64,000 nt of DNA. Origin: Myxococcales bacterium. GTDB taxonomy: Bacteria; Myxococcota_A; UBA9042. A model generated the notes under the pieces. That model was not told where the DNA came from and did no database searches. It saw nothing but the letters and a program-made list of their open reading frames with translations. The position numbers and the translations under genes were made by a program. Location: contig SHZD01000002.1 in the NCBI GenBank assembly GCA_009692465.1, positions 1 through 64,000 on the forward strand, read 5' to 3'. This document shows, in pieces, positions 1 through 9,864 of this stretch. Every line of letters starts with the position of its first letter. Position 1 is the first letter of the stretch.

Positions 1-17
1 TCGGCGTCACTGCGTCA

Positions 18-61
18 CTTTTCTGTCAGGGACGTACGAGAGTACGCCCCTGACAGAAAAG
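18..61. repeat. Near-perfect inverted repeat (hairpin)
   Basis: CTTTTCTGTCAGGGACGTAC-GAGA-GTACGCCCCTGACAGAAAAG, about 20 bp stem with one mismatch. Confidence 0.7.
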
Positions 62-225
62 CTCCTTGCTCCTTGTCGAGCGACAGCGAGCGACAGGGCA
101 CTGGCATCCCAAATCGGGGGCCGCGGGGAATTTCGGTGGTGAATTTGGGTCAAGCCCCCCTACAATGCTCAACGCGGCGGTGTTGTGCACGAAAGGCAGT
201 ACCGCTGGCGGCTGCAAGGAGCATC

Positions 226-1059
226 ATGACGACCTTGAACTTCGAATTTGACGGCTACCGCGGGAGTTGGGCCACAATCGGCCATTGGCTTGGGCTCAGT
301 TGCTGGATTTGGTTCGCCAGTTGTGCGGGCCTGCCCGGGCCTGCTGGCTTGGCTGATCGCAAGGGCCGTCACCTCAATGAGCGCCTTAGGGTCTGGCCGG
401 CACCAGCGCACGGATTGGCCATCTCTCTGCCTGGGGCGGTGACTGCCACCGCGCTAGTGCTACACAAGCCGCGGGTCGTGATAAGCGAGGTCCTAGTCGA
501 TCCGCTCTTGCGCGCTGAGGGCGTCGGCGAATACCTCGAACTGGTCAACCTGAGCCCCAGCGCGGTCCGCCTTATTGACCTGACGTTCGTGTTGCCGTCG
601 GGCAAGCGGGTCACTCTGGACCGCTCCTCGGCGTCGGTGTTGCGCGTTGGCGAAGTCGGCGTGGTTCGCCCGCAGCCTCGGGCGGACGAGATCGGCGGCA
701 AAGGCTTGCGGCTACCCAATGACGCGGGTCGGCTGGAGTTGTGGTGGCGCAACGAGTTAATCGACACCGTTCAGTGGCACACCAAGCGCCGCCGGGTCCA
801 TGCCGGGATTGCTCTCGAACGCCTTGATCCGCGAAGCGATGGCGCCAATCCACACAGTTGGCGTCGCGCGATCGCACGGGTCGACAAACTGGAGCGCGGG
901 TCGCCCGGCTATATCATTTGGCCGTGTGCAGCTCTCACAGGAACCGCGCTGGCATCTGCGTGCGGTAGTGCTGTAGCGAGCCAGCCACGGGCAAAAACGA
1001 CAAGGGGCCGGAACTTATGCGGTTCCGGCCCCGTCGTGGGTCGCTGGGGGGGGACTTGA
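226..1059 (+). CDS. Hypothetical protein with lamin-tail-like (LTD) domain
   Basis: ORF 73..1059; segment 'VVISEVLVDPLLRAEGVGEYLELVNLSPSAVRLIDLTFVLPSG...' resembles LTD domains. The start at 226 is a guess. The 3' end overlaps a convergent tRNA. Confidence 0.5.
   Translation: MTTLNFEFDGYRGSWATIGHWLGLSCWIWFASCAGLPGPAGLADRKGRHLNERLRVWPAPAHGLAISLPGAVTATALVLHKPRVVISEVLVDPLLRAEGVGEYLELVNLSPSAVRLIDLTFVLPSGKRVTLDRSSASVLRVGEVGVVRPQPRADEIGGKGLRLPNDAGRLELWWRNELIDTVQWHTKRRRVHAGIALERLDPRSDGANPHSWRRAIARVDKLERGSPGYIIWPCAALTGTALASACGSAVASQPRAKTTRGRNLCGSGPVVGRWGGT
1004..1032 (-). terminator. Intrinsic terminator downstream of the tRNA
   Basis: GGGGCCGGAAC-ttatgcg-GTTCCGGCCCC stem; on the minus strand it is followed by a T-rich tract (TTGTCGTTTTTG). 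Confidence 0.7.
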
Positions 1060-1114
1060 ACCCTCGACCTAGCGATTATGAGTCGCTCGCTCTAACCACC
1101 TGAGCTACCCAGCG
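1041..1114 (-). tRNA. tRNA with CAU anticodon (Met elongator or Ile2)
   Basis: Reverse complement CGCTGGG-TA-GCTCAGGTGGTTAGAGC-GAGCGACTCATAATCGCT-AGGTC-GAGGGTTCAAGTCCCCC-CCCAGCG-A folds as a cloverleaf; loop CTCATAA. CCA is not encoded. Confidence 0.88.
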
Positions 1115-1233
1115 ACCGCAGCCGTCGGCAGTGCAATAGGCGAAAATTGCACAGCCACGGCGTTCGGACTGGCGCTGTGCGCCGGTTGACGAGCACCGCG
1201 GTGCCCGCAACCTTGGCCAGCGCCGCAGATTGA

Positions 1234-1656
1234 CTAGCGCTTGGAGAACTGGAAGCGCGCGCGAGCAGCGACACGGCCGTATTTCTTGCGCTCTTTGGCG
1301 CGCGGATCGCGAGTCAGCATACCGGCTGCCTTTAGGGGGCCGCGCATATCCGGCTGAAACGTGGTCAACGCCCGAGCGATGCCATGGCGAATCGCCCCAG
1401 CTTGCCCAGCGAGGCCGCCGCCATCGACATTGACATTGACGTCAAACTTGCCCGGCAACTCGACCACAGAAAATGGCTCGTTGATGACCATTTCCAAGGT
1501 GGGCCGCCGCATATATTCGGCGATTTCACGATGGTTGACCGTAATCTTGCCGGTACCCTGAGATAAGTACACGCGCGCGGTGGCTTGTTTGCGGCGGCCG
1601 GTCGCGTACCAGCGCTTGGCTGGACCTTGGGATTCGGTGACTCGTTTCGTTGCCAT
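1234..1656 (-). CDS. rpsI: 30S ribosomal protein S9
   Basis: ORF with '[15 protein letters not shown]...[14 protein letters not shown]...[27 protein letters not shown]'. Confidence 0.97.
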   Translation of the reverse strand: MATKRVTESQGPAKRWYATGRRKQATARVYLSQGTGKITVNHREIAEYMRRPTLEMVINEPFSVVELPGKFDVNVNVDGGGLAGQAGAIRHGIARALTTFQPDMRGPLKAAGMLTRDPRAKERKKYGRVAARARFQFSKR

Positions 1657-1777
1657 GGACTACCTGTTGAGGCGAAAAGCCTGAAGTGTGGACGGGCGTA
1701 CGCTTGTTACTGCCCGGATTGGGACCCAGTTTCTACACGGTCAAGGTCAACCGCACAGCTGCTTGGGGCGTAAGGCC

Positions 1778-2218
1778 CTAAGCTGGCAGGGATTGCGGTT
1801 CCTGGGCGGCGTGCGGATGATTGGCGCCGGCATAGACTTTGAGCTTAGTGATGAGACGGCGACCCAAAGCGCCCTTAGGCAACATGCCCCAAACGGCCAA
1901 GCGCACCGCATGCTCGGACTTGCGTTGCAAATACACCCGAGCCGGCTCGCTTTTGATGCCGCCGGCAAATCCGGTGTGCCGATGGTAGACCTTGGTTTCC
2001 ATTTTCTTGCCGGTCAAGGTCGCCTTGCTGGCGTTGACGACGACCACGAACGAGCCGCAGTCGGCATTGGGCGTGTAGCTCGGTTTATCCTTGCCACGCA
2101 AGATGTTGGCCAACTTGACCGCAGCGCGGCCCAAAACCGCACCATTGAGGTCAACGATGTACCACTGGTGGGGTACAGATTCTTTCTGCATGCTTGCGGT
2201 TTGTTTGGTCAGTGACAT
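1778..2218 (-). CDS. rplM: 50S ribosomal protein L13
   Basis: ORF with 'WYIVDLNGAVLGRAAVKLANILRGKDKPSYTPNADCGSFVVVVNA...KVYHRHTGF'; adjacent to rpsI. Confidence 0.96.
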   Translation of the reverse strand: MSLTKQTASMQKESVPHQWYIVDLNGAVLGRAAVKLANILRGKDKPSYTPNADCGSFVVVVNASKATLTGKKMETKVYHRHTGFAGGIKSEPARVYLQRKSEHAVRLAVWGMLPKGALGRRLITKLKVYAGANHPHAAQEPQSLPA

Positions 2219-2290
2219 GGGAAAACCTTGCTTTCGGTGACAGCCGTCGCCTGCGCGACTTGGGCTGAAGTGGGTTCAGGAAACTCTTTG

Positions 2291-2382
2291 TCAATTCGCA
2301 GTACTATTGTCAATTCGCAGTACTATTGTCATTCGCAGTACTATTGTCATTCGCAGTACTATTGTCATTCGCAGTACTAGTG
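2291..2382. repeat. 18-19 bp tandem repeat, about 5 copies
   Basis: (tcaattcgcagtactattg) tandem units between metK and rplM. Confidence 0.9.
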
Positions 2383-2551
2383 GCACGATGCGACGATCAT
2401 GTACCTCATTGAACTGCAGGCGTCGCGTCAAGCGTCCGGGCGCTTTGGGCCCAGCAGAGTCGCCGCACCACCTGCCCGTTCCGGGTCGCCGGGATTGGAC
2501 CCGTACCCGCGATCGCCAACCGACTCAGGGTTCTGGTCAACAGGCGGTATT

Positions 2552-2602
2552 GCGCATATCGATGCGCATATCGATACGCATATCGATACGCATATCGATT
2601 CG
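2552..2602. repeat. 12 bp tandem repeat, about 4 copies
   Basis: (gcgcatatcgat/acgcatatcgat)n. Confidence 0.9.
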
Positions 2603-2826
2603 ACTGCAATCCAAATCGATTGATGTTGGATATTTGCCGCAGCGGCGCTTCTTGTTGGATGCAAAATCCAGAAGTTAGGCCGCGACCGGTGGTCAAGTCG
2701 AAAAGTGTGGCCGGCCGAAGGGCATTTGGCCACACGAGGGCGCGAAATTTTAGAGGAGCCTGTGACGACTGTCAACGCCAAATCCGGCAATTTCAGGCTG
2801 CTCAACGCCCGTGTCAGCCGAGTTAG

Positions 2827-3990
2827 CTAGTACCCGCAGGCGGCGCGCAGGGCTTGCACGTGAGTGATGCGCTCCCACGAAAACGTGTTCTCGCCGCGGC
2901 CAAAATGGCCACCGGAGGCTGTAGCCGAATAGATCGGCCGTTGCAGGTTGAGGTGGTTGATGATCATTCGCGGGCGAAAATCGAACACTTCCAGCGCCGC
3001 TTTTTCGATTCGCTGGGGATCGACTTTTTCGCCGCCAAAGCAGTCCACTTTTACACTAGTCGGTTCGGCGACCCCGATCGCGTACGAGACCTGAACTTCG
3101 CACTCATCGGCAAGTCCGGCTGCCACAATGTTTTTTGCCACGTAGCGCGCGAAATAGGCAGCCGACCGATCGACCTTGGATGGATCTTTGCCCGAAAAAG
3201 CCCCTCCGCCGTGGCGACCCCAGCCGCCGTAGGTGTCGACGATGATCTTGCGGCCGGTCAGCCCTGCGTCGCCGTGCGGGCCGCCAATGATGAAAAGGCC
3301 GGTCGGATTGATGTGGTACTTGGTGCCCGCGTGAAGCAACTCGGCCGGAATAACTGGCGCAATCACATGTTCGTGGATCGCCGCCACGAGATCGTCGTGG
3401 CTGACATTGTCGCGGTGCATCGTGCTGATCACCACCGCATCGACAGCCACCGCCTGGCCTTGAGCGTAACGCACTGAAACTTGGGATTTACCGTCCGGGC
3501 GCAGCCATGCCAGAGTGCCGTCGCGCAGCAATTGCTCCATCCGACGAGTCAATTTGTGGGCCAAAGTAATCGGCATCGGCATCAGTTCTTCGGTCTGATT
3601 GCAGGCATAGCCGAACATCAGGCCTTGATCGCCGGCGCCTTGCTCCTTGTGCAAGCCCTCGCCTTCGGTGACGCCTTGGGCGATGTGCGCCGACTGTTGG
3701 CCAATCGACAGCAGCACGCCGCACGACTCAGACTCAAAACGATCCATGGGATCGCAGTAGCCGATGCGCTTGATGGTATCGCGGACCACTTTGCGGTAGT
3801 CGACGTTGGCCGAGGTCGTGATTTCGCCCGCCAAGACTACAAGTCCGGTCGTGGCCAGGGTTTCACAAGCAACTCGCGCCGTGGGGTCGGTCGTCAAGAT
3901 TGCGTCGAGCACGGCGTCCGAGATCTGGTCGCAAATCTTGTCAGGGTGGCCGGCAGTGACGGATTCGCTGGTAAAGGTAAAGTCGCGCAT
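2827..3990 (-). CDS. metK: S-adenosylmethionine synthetase
   Basis: '[32 protein letters not shown]...[16 protein letters not shown]...[47 protein letters not shown]'. Confidence 0.98.
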   Translation of the reverse strand: MRDFTFTSESVTAGHPDKICDQISDAVLDAILTTDPTARVACETLATTGLVVLAGEITTSANVDYRKVVRDTIKRIGYCDPMDRFESESCGVLLSIGQQSAHIAQGVTEGEGLHKEQGAGDQGLMFGYACNQTEELMPMPITLAHKLTRRMEQLLRDGTLAWLRPDGKSQVSVRYAQGQAVAVDAVVISTMHRDNVSHDDLVAAIHEHVIAPVIPAELLHAGTKYHINPTGLFIIGGPHGDAGLTGRKIIVDTYGGWGRHGGGAFSGKDPSKVDRSAAYFARYVAKNIVAAGLADECEVQVSYAIGVAEPTSVKVDCFGGEKVDPQRIEKAALEVFDFRPRMIINHLNLQRPIYSATASGGHFGRGENTFSWERITHVQALRAACGY

Positions 3991-4157
3991 AGTCCTTAGC
4001 TGTCCCCAAAGGATGGTTTTGGGGGCGCGGACTATCTAAGCGCAAGCGCATGTTGTCAAGGGGCGCGCGCACCCCATCGGGCGGTGCAACTGGCGGCAGC
4101 CGCAGGTTTTGCGGTACACTAATGCCCCAAGTTCGGGTGACGGGCAGCCACAAAGCC

Positions 4158-6479
4158 ATGATTTTGCTAAATAATAGCGATTGGACCCTTCGTCTGAGGG
4201 ATCTTACAGAATCGAATGGTTTTTGTTGGCGACCGCTGGCTGGTGGCCTTCGCCGCTCAGGGGTAGCGCTCGCGGCCAAGGGTGTTTGTGCTGCCCTTGC
4301 GGTCAGTGTCCTTGCTAGCACGGCCTGCGTCGGCGGCAGCAGTGACGGCTCCTCTGGACCCGCCATTGCCAGCGTGACCGACGCTGCGGTGGCCCGCTTT
4401 AACGTTGACGTCGGCAAGTCTGCCCCTAAAACCAGTAGCGATGCCGCTCAGGACAGCAGTGGCGGCAGCGCACCGACCGGCCAATCCGGCGACAGCGCAT
4501 CACCGCCGTCTGGCACCGTCGATAGCGGCGAGCAGGCCGACTCTGCGGTGGCAGCCAGTGCGGAGGGCGTCGATTCCAAGAGTCCAGATAGTTTGGCTAA
4601 TTCGCAGAACTGTGAAAAGGACAAGTTCTGCATCGACGCCAGCGACTGCCCGGTAACCCCGTGTACTCAGGGGCAATGCAAAGGTGGCTGCTGCATCGTG
4701 TCTCCCGTTGTCGACGGCAAGACTTGCGACGACAGCAACAAGTGCACCGCCACCGACACCTGCAAAGTCGGCGTGTGCACCGGCAAGGCCAAAAGCTGCG
4801 ACGACGGCAAGGACTGTACCGCCGACAGCTGCAACACGGTCAACGGCAAGTGCGTGAGCGTCATCGCCGACAAATCGTGTTTGATCGTCGGCAAGTGCGT
4901 GGCTCAAGGCGAGGTTAGCCAAGCGAGCGCCTGCAAAACTTGCGACCCCGTCAGCAGCACTGACAGTTGGACTGTTGCCGCCAATTGCTGCGCCGACGCC
5001 AGCGAGTGCCCGCCGGCCGGTGTGTGCGATACCCCTGTGTGCGACCCTGTCGCCCATACCTGCGGGTTCGAGAAGAAAGTCGGTTGCTGCATCCAAGACA
5101 GCGACTGCAGCGACGCCAATGCGTGCACCAAGGACAGTTGCGATGTGGCGCTTGGCGTGTGCAGCTACGCGGCGATCAGTTGCGTGGATCCCAACCCGTG
5201 TCAGGCCGCAACATGCGTGGAAGCGACCGGCGAATGCAAAGCGGTCACCAAGCCCGGCTGGTGTATGGTCGATGGCAGTTGCCACACCGAGGGCGCTACC
5301 AGTTCAGCGAACCCGTGCTTGGTTTGTAACTCGGCGAAATCAAATACGGAGTGGAAAACCGCTATCGGCACTGCTTGCAGCGACAGCAACCCGTGCACCT
5401 ACGGAGACAGCTGTCAGGTCGGCGGCAAGTGCGTCGGTTCACCCCAACAGGGTTGCTGTCAAAGCAACGCCGACTGCAAACCCACCGGCGATCCCTGTGC
5501 CGCCAACGTCTGCGATCTTGGGCAAGGCTTGTGCATTTCCAAGAGCTTAGCTGGGTGTTGCACTAGCGGTACCTGCTGCGACGCGGCCACTAATTCGGTC
5601 AAGCCGGCCAAAAGCACCTGTGGCGGAGGCGCGATCAGCGTCCAGTACCAGTGCAGTGGCCAAATTATACAAAGTCAAGAAATTTCGCCTGGTTGTAATG
5701 GGGCGAGCGCCACCGGTTGCTCCAGCCAGACCCAGTTCTTGGTCAGCGGGCCGTGGCAAAACGTACAGACCTGTCCCGCCAACACCCAGTGCGCGGCGGC
5801 GGGCAGCGGCCAAAAGCCGACTTGTGCCAGCACCCAACCCGCCGGTTCTTGTGCCAATTCGTGCGGGTCCAAGAGTATCACCGGCGTTTGTTATTGTGAC
5901 GCAATTTGCACCGGTGCCGGCGATTGTTGCAAGGATTATATGACGTTTTGTGGCTGCGCTAGTGGCGAATGTTGCGATGTCACCACCAAATTCCCAAAAA
6001 CGGCTGGAACGACCTGTGGCGCGGTCAAGACCCAGTTTCAGTGCAGCGGTAAGTTGGTGCAAAAGCGCACGGGCAACCCAACTTGCGACGGCAAGAACAT
6101 CTGCGCCACCGCCACAGCGAGTATCAAGTGGGGCAGCTATGGCACCACGCAAACCTGTGGATCGACGCAGAATTGCCACGCCGCGGCCGATGGTTCGTCC
6201 GCCAGTTGCGTGGCAATTCCGACTGGCACCTGCATGGGCCACTGTGGCACCAAGAGCACTGGATCGTGCTATTGCGACACGGCGTGCAAGGGCCTAGGCG
6301 ACTGCTGCGCTGACTTTGACAGCGTCGGCTGTGCCACAATGCAAACCTGCGGCGCCAAGGCCACCACCACCTGCAAAGGCAAGTGCGGCGGCCAGGGCAT
6401 TGGCCTGTGCTGGTGTGACTCGTTGTGCGAGTCTATCGGCGACTGCTGCCCTGACAGGGCCGTTTGCGCTTGCAACTAG
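4158..6479 (+). CDS. Cys-rich lipoprotein with EGF-like/EB-like repeats and three C-terminal somatomedin-B-like modules
   Basis: ORF 4050..6479; lipobox-like 'VSVLASTAC'; repeated 'CDD..KCTATDTC...C' units; three 'C..xCG......C.CD..C...GDCC.D....C' modules at the C-terminus. Confidence 0.75.
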   Translation: MILLNNSDWTLRLRDLTESNGFCWRPLAGGLRRSGVALAAKGVCAALAVSVLASTACVGGSSDGSSGPAIASVTDAAVARFNVDVGKSAPKTSSDAAQDSSGGSAPTGQSGDSASPPSGTVDSGEQADSAVAASAEGVDSKSPDSLANSQNCEKDKFCIDASDCPVTPCTQGQCKGGCCIVSPVVDGKTCDDSNKCTATDTCKVGVCTGKAKSCDDGKDCTADSCNTVNGKCVSVIADKSCLIVGKCVAQGEVSQASACKTCDPVSSTDSWTVAANCCADASECPPAGVCDTPVCDPVAHTCGFEKKVGCCIQDSDCSDANACTKDSCDVALGVCSYAAISCVDPNPCQAATCVEATGECKAVTKPGWCMVDGSCHTEGATSSANPCLVCNSAKSNTEWKTAIGTACSDSNPCTYGDSCQVGGKCVGSPQQGCCQSNADCKPTGDPCAANVCDLGQGLCISKSLAGCCTSGTCCDAATNSVKPAKSTCGGGAISVQYQCSGQIIQSQEISPGCNGASATGCSSQTQFLVSGPWQNVQTCPANTQCAAAGSGQKPTCASTQPAGSCANSCGSKSITGVCYCDAICTGAGDCCKDYMTFCGCASGECCDVTTKFPKTAGTTCGAVKTQFQCSGKLVQKRTGNPTCDGKNICATATASIKWGSYGTTQTCGSTQNCHAAADGSSASCVAIPTGTCMGHCGTKSTGSCYCDTACKGLGDCCADFDSVGCATMQTCGAKATTTCKGKCGGQGIGLCWCDSLCESIGDCCPDRAVCACN

Positions 6480-6682
6480 GAGCCTGTCGGAGATCAAACG
6501 CATTTTGAATATCTGTCCGGTTATACACAATGAATCTATTACGATCCGACAGTCTCCTAGCCATTCAGATATTCTCAACTGTCCAAGAACTGTCCGGAGT
6601 AAATCCGTGCAGTTTCGGACAGTTGCCGCCGTCTAGCCAGGCGGCGCTAGGAGCGAGTCGGAATACTCCGACACGCTCCTAG
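6476..6682 (+). mobile_element. MITE-like element family A, copy 1
   Basis: 207 bp; ends CTAGGAGCCTGTCGG...CCGACACGCTCCTAG; similar to 4 other copies in the window. Confidence 0.85.
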
Positions 6683-6697
6683 AGGCAAGGACTCGCA

Positions 6698-7489
6698 TTG
6701 TCGCCCGCCATCTTCGATAGCCACGCCCATTTTGATGACAGTCAGTGGCCACCAGCGACGCTAGTCGCCGATTTGGGCCGCATTCAGGGTTTGGCTGGAG
6801 CGGTCAGCGCCGGCTTTGGCCCCGAGCGATTTGCCGCCAGCCGCGCCGTGTGCCGGGCGGTGCGCAAAGTCCGGCGCGCTGTCGGTTTGCATCCGTGGTG
6901 GCTGGCCGCCCATGACCAAACCCAGCGCGAGGCCGGTTGGCAAGCCGTTGTCGCCGAACTGGACGGGGCCGATTCCGACACGATCGTGGCGATCGGCGAA
7001 CTGGGTGTCGACAAGAATCGCAAGCACCTGATGGATGCAGACCAGCAGATGCGCTGGATGACCCTCGCTCTGCACCAAGCCAAGCGGCGCAATTTGCCGA
7101 TCGTGCTGCATATCGTCGGTTGGCATGGCCACGCGCTGGACGCGTTGCGCGCGGTGTCGCCGCGGTGGCGCGGCGTGGTGCACCGGTTTTCTGGTTCGCC
7201 CGAACTGATACCGCGCTATACTGACCTCGGGCTGCACGTGGCGCTGGCCTTGGAGCCGCGTTTGGACGTGAGCAAGCGGCAGGTAGTGGCGCGCGCGGTG
7301 CCGGCAGATCGGCTGCTGCTGGAAACGGACTGGCCGTTTCTCGATCTCGACTATCCGCAGGCCGTGCAGGAATTGCGGTTGATGGCTGCACAGATCGCCG
7401 ATGCCCGCGGTGAGGACCTGTCGAGTTTGATAGCGACGAACAACGCCAATTGCCGTCAAGTTTACGGTTTAGGGCTCGTAAATGAATAA
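6698..7489 (+). CDS. TatD family hydrolase
   Basis: 'IFDSHAHFDDSQW...AVGLHPWW...IGELGVDKNRKH...LPIVLHIVGWHGHAL...LLLETDWPFL'. Confidence 0.85.
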   Translation: MSPAIFDSHAHFDDSQWPPATLVADLGRIQGLAGAVSAGFGPERFAASRAVCRAVRKVRRAVGLHPWWLAAHDQTQREAGWQAVVAELDGADSDTIVAIGELGVDKNRKHLMDADQQMRWMTLALHQAKRRNLPIVLHIVGWHGHALDALRAVSPRWRGVVHRFSGSPELIPRYTDLGLHVALALEPRLDVSKRQVVARAVPADRLLLETDWPFLDLDYPQAVQELRLMAAQIADARGEDLSSLIATNNANCRQVYGLGLVNE

Positions 7490-7648
7490 GTCATTCATGT
7501 ACCGCGCCCGTTTGCCTGCTAGAGAGTTCCGCATGCCGCCAAATCGGCACCCTCGACGCATCAAACTCATGGAGCGGCAGGTGGAATGTGGGCCGCAAAT
7601 GCGGACCACCGCCGGGGTTTGGGGGCGGCGCGCCCCCAAGTTTCTAGT

Positions 7649-7805
7649 TACAGACCCGATCAAGTGGGATTTGCTCGGCGGCTCAGTGCTTGCTTGGTGG
7701 GTCGCGAGCCTGCGGCACTTATTCAGTGGCCTGCGGGTTGGCCTCAGGCCGCTCCGTTTTGTTTGGGAATTCTTTGAGGTTCGGCGTCAATTGCTCGGGT
7801 CTCTA
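7649..7805 (+). mobile_element. MITE-like element family D, copy 1
   Basis: TACAGACCCGATCAAG...TTGCTCGGGTCTCTA; near-identical to 52943-53099 in reverse. Confidence 0.8.
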
Positions 7806-7893
7806 GGTGGGTCGCAAGCTCGCGTCTTTACAGCCGACTCGCTGGTCTGCTCATTTCGCGGATCAATCGAGTTGTTCTTTTACACGCCCTTTG
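7804..7893 (+). mobile_element. Partial family B element (right half)
   Basis: 'ggtgggtcgcaagctcgcg...gccgactcg...gcggatcaatcgagttgttcttttacacgcccttt' matches the right half of family B at 32114-32253. Confidence 0.6.
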
Positions 7894-7908
7894 TTGGAGA
7901 ATGGCGAC

Positions 7909-8874
7909 GTGAGCACCGTGCAACCTATCGATCTCACTAGCGCGGAACGGCCGCGCAAACTGGCCAAATCGCGGCCGGCCGAGCGACGCTTCGATCGCTT
8001 GGTGCGGTTGGTCAGCGTGCCCGGTTTTCGGCGGCTGCAAGATGCGCACGTCATCGTATTTGGCGTCGGCGGCGTCGGTGGCTACGCCGCGGAGGGGTTG
8101 GCGCGCTGTGGGGTCGGCCACCTGACGCTGGTCGACTACGACGTGGTGTGCGCCACCAATCTCAATCGCCAGATTCAAGCCTTGGCCGGCAACGTCGGCA
8201 AGCCCAAGGCCCAACTTTTGGCCGAGCGGATTGCCGCCATCAACCCTCAGTGCACTGTTCGGGCTGAGATCGCGTTTTACAACGCCACTACTGCCGATCG
8301 GTTGTTGCCATTGCACGCTCCGCCCACTTTTGTGGTCGACGCCATCGACAATGTGACGGCCAAGCTGCATCTGCTCGACCGCTGTCGGCACAACGGCATT
8401 GCGGTGGTGTCGTCGATGGGTGCGGCGGGCAAGCTGGATCCCACCCAAATTCGGGTGGCCGACTTGTTTGAAACGCATACCGATCCGTTGGCCCGCGCGA
8501 TTCGCAAAGCGCTGCGCAAGAACTACGGTTGGCCGCAGGCATCAGCGCAAGGCAAGGCCGCCAAGTCTGGAATTACGGTAGTGTATTCAATGGAGTCGCG
8601 GCGCTACCCGCTGCCGCCCGATTGGGATGCGGAGCACGGTTTTCAGTGCATTTGTCCGCCCAACGAGGCTGACATTCACCAGTGCGGCCATCGCAACTTG
8701 ATCGAGGGTTCCGCGGTGTTTGTGACTTCGGTGTTTGGTATGACGGCGGTAAGCGTGGTGGTGCAGGCCATTGTCGCCGAACTGGTCGCTCCGACCATTG
8801 CTGCGCAACCGGATCGCTTCAATCAGCAACAGCCGTCGCAAGACGCCGTCATGGCGCTCAACTCAGTAATCTGA
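7909..8874 (+). CDS. tcdA: tRNA threonylcarbamoyladenosine dehydratase (ThiF/HesA/MoeB family)
   Basis: 'RFDRLVRLVSVPGFRRLQDAHVIVFGVGGVGGYAAEGLARCGVGHLTLVDYDVVCATNLNRQIQAL' and the family C-terminal region; GTG start inferred at 7909 after GGAG. Confidence 0.88.
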   Translation: MSTVQPIDLTSAERPRKLAKSRPAERRFDRLVRLVSVPGFRRLQDAHVIVFGVGGVGGYAAEGLARCGVGHLTLVDYDVVCATNLNRQIQALAGNVGKPKAQLLAERIAAINPQCTVRAEIAFYNATTADRLLPLHAPPTFVVDAIDNVTAKLHLLDRCRHNGIAVVSSMGAAGKLDPTQIRVADLFETHTDPLARAIRKALRKNYGWPQASAQGKAAKSGITVVYSMESRRYPLPPDWDAEHGFQCICPPNEADIHQCGHRNLIEGSAVFVTSVFGMTAVSVVVQAIVAELVAPTIAAQPDRFNQQQPSQDAVMALNSVI

Positions 8875-9864
8875 CAGCGACTTCTTTGGGTCACTGCCGC
8901 TAGGCCCGCCCGGCGTGCCCGTCCCCGCAAACGCCATCATCACGTAAAACGTGGTCCAACTGGCCGCCTGCTTGGCCGCGCCGCGGACTTTTTCAGGCAC
9001 CGGTTCGCCTTCCTGCTTGCCGCCTTGCCGCCATGCCGCCAAGTGGTCGCGCACCGCTTCGATGGCAAAGGTCATTTCGGACTTGCGCACGGTGGCTTGT
9101 TGATCGTGACGATCCAACCAATGATCGGCCAGCAAGTTATCGCCAGCGGCCAAGCACAGATACGCGCACAGCTCACAAAAGCCGGCGTCCAGTGGCGCGT
9201 CCATTGGCACTTCCATGGCCGCCGCTTGCGCGCGATCAAACAGGCGGGCGGTCAGCAATGCGGCGGCCAAATACGCTAGACCGTGGCCACTACTGAGCGC
9301 TGTCGCCAACACGAAACCGCCGCGCAACGCCATCGACGCGTTGCCGATTTCGGCCCACTCCGCCATGGCGTCCAAAAGCTTGGTTGGCCAGGCGGCCGGC
9401 GGCAGTTCGCCCATGCCCGCTAGCTCGTCCATCGCGTCGCGCGGCGACGGGGCCGCGGCAAGATGAGCTTCGACGGCGTTGAGCACATGCGCAATGGTCG
9501 GCGCACTATGGCTATCCGCCCACTGCACCGAAAAATCAGCGTCAATCAAATACAGCAACATGCGCGCCAAGCGGTCTTTGGGCCATACGTCTGGCGCCCA
9601 GCGCTCCCACAGTTCGCGGACCGCCATCCACGCCAGCACTCGCTGTTGCTCATCGTCGCTGGTGCATTGGGTCAGCCAGCTGTCCTCGATGTCAGCTTGC
9701 ATCTGCGCTTGTACGGCTTCTTGAACAAACGGGTCGCGCGCGGTTGCAATGCCCAACTGGCTCAGCATGTCGATCAGATCGGCATCCGAAAAATCGCGCA
9801 ACACAGGTTCGGCGGCATCCCAAGAGGCCAATTTGCCGGTGGGTTCGTTGCTAGCATTGCTCAT
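8863..9864 (-). CDS. Hypothetical protein
   Basis: ORF with ATG at 9864 ('MSNASNEPTGKLASWDAAEPVLRDFSDADLIDML...'); no family recognised. Confidence 0.6.
   Translation of the reverse strand: MSNASNEPTGKLASWDAAEPVLRDFSDADLIDMLSQLGIATARDPFVQEAVQAQMQADIEDSWLTQCTSDDEQQRVLAWMAVRELWERWAPDVWPKDRLARMLLYLIDADFSVQWADSHSAPTIAHVLNAVEAHLAAAPSPRDAMDELAGMGELPPAAWPTKLLDAMAEWAEIGNASMALRGGFVLATALSSGHGLAYLAAALLTARLFDRAQAAAMEVPMDAPLDAGFCELCAYLCLAAGDNLLADHWLDRHDQQATVRKSEMTFAIEAVRDHLAAWRQGGKQEGEPVPEKVRGAAKQAASWTTFYVMMAFAGTGTPGGPSGSDPKKSLSDY

Noticed and set aside
18-61. Intrinsic terminator at the window start
   Set aside because: Strong hairpin, but the T tract is 5' and A tract 3' of the stem on both strands, the wrong order for an intrinsic terminator; kept only as an inverted repeat.
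2291-2602. Possible CRISPR array
   Set aside because: Direct tandem repeats with no unique spacers; units too short and no cas genes in the window.
6316-6636. ORF tail '(S)LSEI(K/N)R.LN...VIHNES...TVAAV' shared by 6316..6636 and 38849..39337
   Set aside because: This is translated family A element; the frame is closed in copy 2 (TGA) and the ORFs start in unrelated flanking sequence, so it is not supported as a protein.
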